Source of the DNA: UBA4658 sp002405485
GTDB lineage: Bacteria > Planctomycetota > Phycisphaerae > Phycisphaerales > UBA1924
Direction of reading: 5' to 3'
Length of the DNA stretch: 24,643 nucleotides
NCBI GenBank assembly: GCA_036823255.1
Contig: DAISGC010000061.1
Coordinates: 1 to 24,643 of the forward strand
In this document: positions 21,812 to 24,643 of the stretch, piece by piece
Numbering within the stretch: position 1 is the stretch's first letter
How the letters are laid out: every line of letters begins with the position of its first letter
Notes under the pieces: model-generated
The model's input: only the letters and a program-made list of their open reading frames with translations
Database searches by the model: none
Told to the model about the DNA's origin: nothing
Program-made: the position numbers and the translations under genes

Positions 21812-22381
21812 ATGCACCCCGCCACCCCACAGCAATCCTCTCCGCACACCCTGGGCAACCGCCTGGCTCGGCTTGCGTGGTCGTTCGCCTGGACTCTGCT
21901 GATTCGTCCCAGCCCGCGATTTCTACATCGCTACCGCAACCTCGTCTATCGCTTGTTCGGCGCCAAACTGCACCCCTCCGCCCGTATCTACCCGAGCGCT
22001 CGCGTCTGGGCGCCGTGGAACCTGACCATGGGCGAACACGCCTGCGTCGGGGATCGCACCGACATCTACGCCGTCGCCCCTATCACCATCGGCCCACGCA
22101 GCACGGTGAGCCACTATTCCTTCCTCTGCTCGGCGAGCCACGACTTTGACGATCCCACCCAGCCGCTGACGACCGCCCCGATCACGCTCGGGGCCAACGT
22201 CTGGCTTGCCGCCGACGTCTTTGTCGCACCAGGAGTGGCCATTCCCGACGGGGTCGTGGTTGGGGCTCGCTCCAGTGTGTTCGCGAGCGACCTCCCGGCG
22301 TGGCATCTGTGTGCCGGGAGTCCGGCCAAGCCGATCCGCGAACGGGCTTTCCGAGCCGACACCCGTCCCACGTCCGGATAA
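21812..22381 (+). CDS. WcaF-like hexapeptide acetyltransferase
   Basis: A 189-residue left-handed beta-helix O-acetyltransferase, near the usual WcaF length (about 180). The N-terminal RLAWSFAWTLLIRPSPRFLHRYRN helix (about 20-43), the YRLFGAKL turn (46-53) and APWNLTMGEHACVGD (67-81) are characteristic. The catalytic His is H110 in CSASHDFDDP. Hexapeptide turns continue through ITLGANVWLAADVFVAPGV (124-142) to SPAKPIRERAF (170-180). It would move acetyl from acetyl-CoA to a sugar hydroxyl of the repeat unit, most likely in the cytoplasm. ATG 21812 is chosen because an upstream in-frame extension adds no conserved sequence. It stands alone at the right end of the polysaccharide genes. It is clearly different from the lipoyl-linked hexapeptide enzyme at 15695, so the locus has two acyltransferases of this fold. 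Confidence 0.9.
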   Translation: MHPATPQQSSPHTLGNRLARLAWSFAWTLLIRPSPRFLHRYRNLVYRLFGAKLHPSARIYPSARVWAPWNLTMGEHACVGDRTDIYAVAPITIGPRSTVSHYSFLCSASHDFDDPTQPLTTAPITLGANVWLAADVFVAPGVAIPDGVVVGARSSVFASDLPAWHLCAGSPAKPIRERAFRADTRPTSG

Positions 22382-22422
22382 CCCCAAATGGGGGGAATGT
22401 GCCCGGTCCCGAACGAGCATCT

Positions 22423-22450
22423 TTGCCGTCTCGGGCAGGTTCCGTGTAAT
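22423..22450 (+). promoter_or_regulatory. Candidate sigma-70-type promoter for the protease
   Basis: TTGCCG (22423-22428) and TGTAAT (22445-22450) are 16 bases apart, matching 4 of 6 and 5 of 6 consensus positions. This would give a leader of about 165 bases before the ATG at 22623. Just upstream, after the acetyltransferase stop, CCCC-AAAT-GGGG (22382-22393) makes only a weak hairpin. In GC-rich DNA such a promoter match is suggestive only. Confidence 0.35.
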
Positions 22451-22622
22451 TCTGTCGTCTGATCGTGACAAAGTCTGGCTGGTGAGGGCCGCTGGAACGC
22501 ATGACTCTGTGCGGCACCCCGTGCCGGCCAAGGGCTGGTGCGCGGCTGGGCACACACAGGCAGACCGCCAGGCACCCGTGGCATGCCGCGAAACGGTCAC
22601 ACGCAGACAGGAGTAGTTCACG

Positions 22623-24643
22623 ATGTTGTCCATTCATGCAGTTCTCAGATCCGTTGGGGTGGCTGTGTCCATCTCCGGGATGGCCCTGGCCGATCAGGTT
22701 CGGGTGAACACGCCGGCCCCGGCATTCACCGAAGTTCTGGACTCCGGCCGCTACCAGGCACCCAACGGCCAGTGGTTCCATGTGACCAAGGGCTATCGCG
22801 GTGGCGAGGGTGTCACGGTGTACACGAACGTCGCCACGGGCGAGGAGCTCACCGCCGAGCAGCTCTCGGCGTGGCAGCAGGCCAATCCGCCGGCCCGGGT
22901 CGATGACGCCTTGTCCGCCGCGGCCCTGCTCAGCCCGGATCGCGAGTTCACGGTGGTGATCCGCCTGAACAGCAATCCGTGGCGAGGCGAGATGCGTCGC
23001 CTGCGGGCCGAGGCCGAGCCCCGGCTCGAGCCGCTGCGTCAGGCCGTGCAGGATCTGCATCGCTCGCTGCGCCCGTCAGAGTCGATGGACGCGGAGGCCG
23101 AGAGCGCGTGGCTGAGCGATCGCAAGGTCGGGCTGAACGCCCTGACCGTGCCGCAGCAACTCCAGCACGAGCAGCTCAGCGAGCAGATCGAGCAGATCGA
23201 GAATCAGGTCCGGATGCAGGTCCGTCGCAACATCCTCCCGCTCATCGCCGCCGATCAGGCGACGATCGCGCAGACGATTCAGAAGCTCGGCGGCAAGATC
23301 ACGGGCCAGCTCATCGCCAGCAACGGCGTGACCGCAACGCTCCCGGGCCGCTCGATCGCGGCCCTGAACGGCGATCCGCTCGTGCACCGCGTCTGGGAGC
23401 AGGTCCCGGGCTCCAAGGAAATCGACCAGACGGTTCCCTCCATCGGCGCGCCGACGTTCTGGAACGCCGGATTCACCGGCGTCACGTGGGACTTCGGCAC
23501 ACTCGACTCGGGCGTGCAGCAGAATCACCCGTGCTTCGTCGGCATCGGCGGGTTCCTGACCGCCCCGGGTGTCTCGACGACCGACCTGACCGACGGTCAC
23601 GGCACGTGCGTCGGGAGCATCATCACCTCGCGTGACGCCACCAACCGCGGCGTCGCACCGGGCGCCGACAAGTTCCTGGTCGGCTATGCCGGCAGCGACT
23701 TCTACGGCGACGGCGACTGGATGGTCTCCACGGCCAGCGACGATCCCGAAGCCATCAACGTCTCCTGGGGTTTCGGGCAGGCCGACCCCGATGACTACAC
23801 CGATCAGGAGGCGTGGGTCGATGCGCTCGTCGACGACAACGCCCTGCTGCTCGTCAAGAGCTGCGGCAACAGCGGCTCGGCCGACACCAGCCTGACCCGC
23901 CCCGGCACCGCGTTCAACTGCATGGCCGTGGCCAACATGAACTACAACCAGACCCAGGCCCGCACCGACGACTTCATCAACTTCGATTCCAGCCGCGGGC
24001 CAACGGCCAGCGGTCGAAAGAAGCCCGACATCACCGCCCCGAGCCAGGGGTGCACCGCCGCCAACTCCAACTGGGCGACCGGGGATGATTGGGTCGGCTT
24101 CGGCGGCACGTCCGGCGCTGCTCCGCACGTGACGGGCACGTTCCTGCTGCTGGGCAACGTGCGCGGTTCATCCAACCCGTTCGCCAACAAGGCCGTCCTC
24201 CTCAACACCGCCGACGCCTGGAGCGACAACAACACCGCCGCCAACAACGACGACTTCGCGACCTTCGGCTCCAACTGGAACAAGGCCTATGGCTGGGGCT
24301 ATCTCGACGCCGGCGAGACCTACATCAACGCCACCGACGTCTTCATCCGGACCAACGGCGACGCCTCCAGCGTGACGCCCCGCTCACGCCTCTTCCGAGG
24401 CACCATGTTCAGCAACGAGAAGGCCACGCTCGTCTGGAACAAGCACGATTCGTACAACGGGTCGAGCATCCCGACCGGCGGCCTGGCCCTCACCGACTTC
24501 GACCTCTTCGCCTACAACGCCGACACCAACGCCGTGCTCGACACCAGCCAGAGCTCGATCGACAACGTCGAGCAGATCGGCCTCGGGCTCCTGTTCGCGC
24601 CCAACACCTCCCGTGACGTCGTCCTCCGCGTCTACACCTGGTC
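22623..24643 (+). CDS. Secreted subtilisin-like serine protease (S8), truncated by the window end
   Basis: The frame is open from ATG 22623 to the last base (673 codons, no stop), so the C-terminus is missing. GGAG at 22610-22613, nine bases upstream, supports the start. A signal peptide is clear: a short N-region, a hydrophobic core to about residue 20, and a likely cut after ALA at 23. Residues about 24-265 form a pre-catalytic part with a Gln/Glu-rich helical stretch (about 120-220), perhaps an inhibitor-like propeptide. The catalytic residues are Asp295 (FGTLDSGV), His326 (DGHGTCVGS) and Ser497 (GGTSGAAPHVTG), with the oxyanion Asn416 in SCGNSGS. After about 520 comes a beta-rich region with many Asp and Asn. 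It would act outside the cytoplasm. It is probably separate from the polysaccharide operon, with its own promoter. Confidence 0.93.
   Translation, partial: MLSIHAVLRSVGVAVSISGMALADQVRVNTPAPAFTEVLDSGRYQAPNGQWFHVTKGYRGGEGVTVYTNVATGEELTAEQLSAWQQANPPARVDDALSAAALLSPDREFTVVIRLNSNPWRGEMRRLRAEAEPRLEPLRQAVQDLHRSLRPSESMDAEAESAWLSDRKVGLNALTVPQQLQHEQLSEQIEQIENQVRMQVRRNILPLIAADQATIAQTIQKLGGKITGQLIASNGVTATLPGRSIAALNGDPLVHRVWEQVPGSKEIDQTVPSIGAPTFWNAGFTGVTWDFGTLDSGVQQNHPCFVGIGGFLTAPGVSTTDLTDGHGTCVGSIITSRDATNRGVAPGADKFLVGYAGSDFYGDGDWMVSTASDDPEAINVSWGFGQADPDDYTDQEAWVDALVDDNALLLVKSCGNSGSADTSLTRPGTAFNCMAVANMNYNQTQARTDDFINFDSSRGPTASGRKKPDITAPSQGCTAANSNWATGDDWVGFGGTSGAAPHVTGTFLLLGNVRGSSNPFANKAVLLNTADAWSDNNTAANNDDFATFGSNWNKAYGWGYLDAGETYINATDVFIRTNGDASSVTPRSRLFRGTMFSNEKATLVWNKHDSYNGSSIPTGGLALTDFDLFAYNADTNAVLDTSQSSIDNVEQIGLGLLFAPNTSRDVVLRVYTW

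Overview
The window is a GC-rich bacterial locus for building and decorating a surface or exported polysaccharide, followed by the 5' part of a secreted subtilisin-like protease. Nearly all genes lie on the + strand, often joined by 4-base ATGA or GTGA stop/start overlaps. Very high GC, paired CACAGGC...GCCTGTG palindromes between genes and a Lys-rich tail on a sugar epimerase fit a planctomycete, possibly Phycisphaerae-like. That assignment is an inference from style and was not tested by any search.

Region 1 (62-9409) is one compact operon: a SAM methyltransferase, a GT-C-like membrane protein, a possible 43-codon micro-ORF, GDP-mannose 4,6-dehydratase (gmd), an FkbM-like methyltransferase, a WzxC-like flippase, a GT4 glycosyltransferase, a UDP-sugar 6-dehydrogenase and a GDP-L-fucose synthase-like reductase. 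Together these can supply GDP-L-fucose and a UDP-uronic acid, transfer sugars, methylate them and flip the lipid-linked unit across the inner membrane. Region 2 (9417-11870) has a convergent SRPBCC-fold gene, then APS kinase (cysC) and a HAL2-type 3'-phosphoadenosine phosphatase. That pair makes the sulfuryl donor PAPS and clears its by-product PAP, which suggests sulfation, although no sulfotransferase lies in the window.

Region 3 (12452-17963) holds a GDP-mannose 3,5-epimerase homologue and, after a cluster of palindromes, the most unusual unit. This is a fused alpha-beta 2-oxoacid dehydrogenase E1, overlapping by 17 bases a protein with a lipoyl domain and an E3-binding-like domain. Its usual E2 catalytic domain is replaced by a left-handed beta-helix (hexapeptide) acyltransferase. 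A DUF3473-type polysaccharide deacetylase follows. I read this as a possible dedicated acylation machine: E1 loads an acyl group from a 2-oxoacid onto lipoyl-lysine, and the hexapeptide domain passes it to a sugar, perhaps one freed by the deacetylase. The domains are visible in sequence; the pathway is hypothesis.

Region 4 (18014-22381) adds a second GT-C-like membrane protein, a WcaI-like glycosyltransferase, a small single-pass membrane protein and a WcaF-like acetyltransferase. With the left part this gives a colanic-acid-like gene set. Region 5 (22623 to the end) is the protease, which runs off the window. No rRNA, tRNA, CRISPR array, transposase or integrase was seen. The + strand shifts from strongly G-rich on the left to balanced or C-rich on the right.
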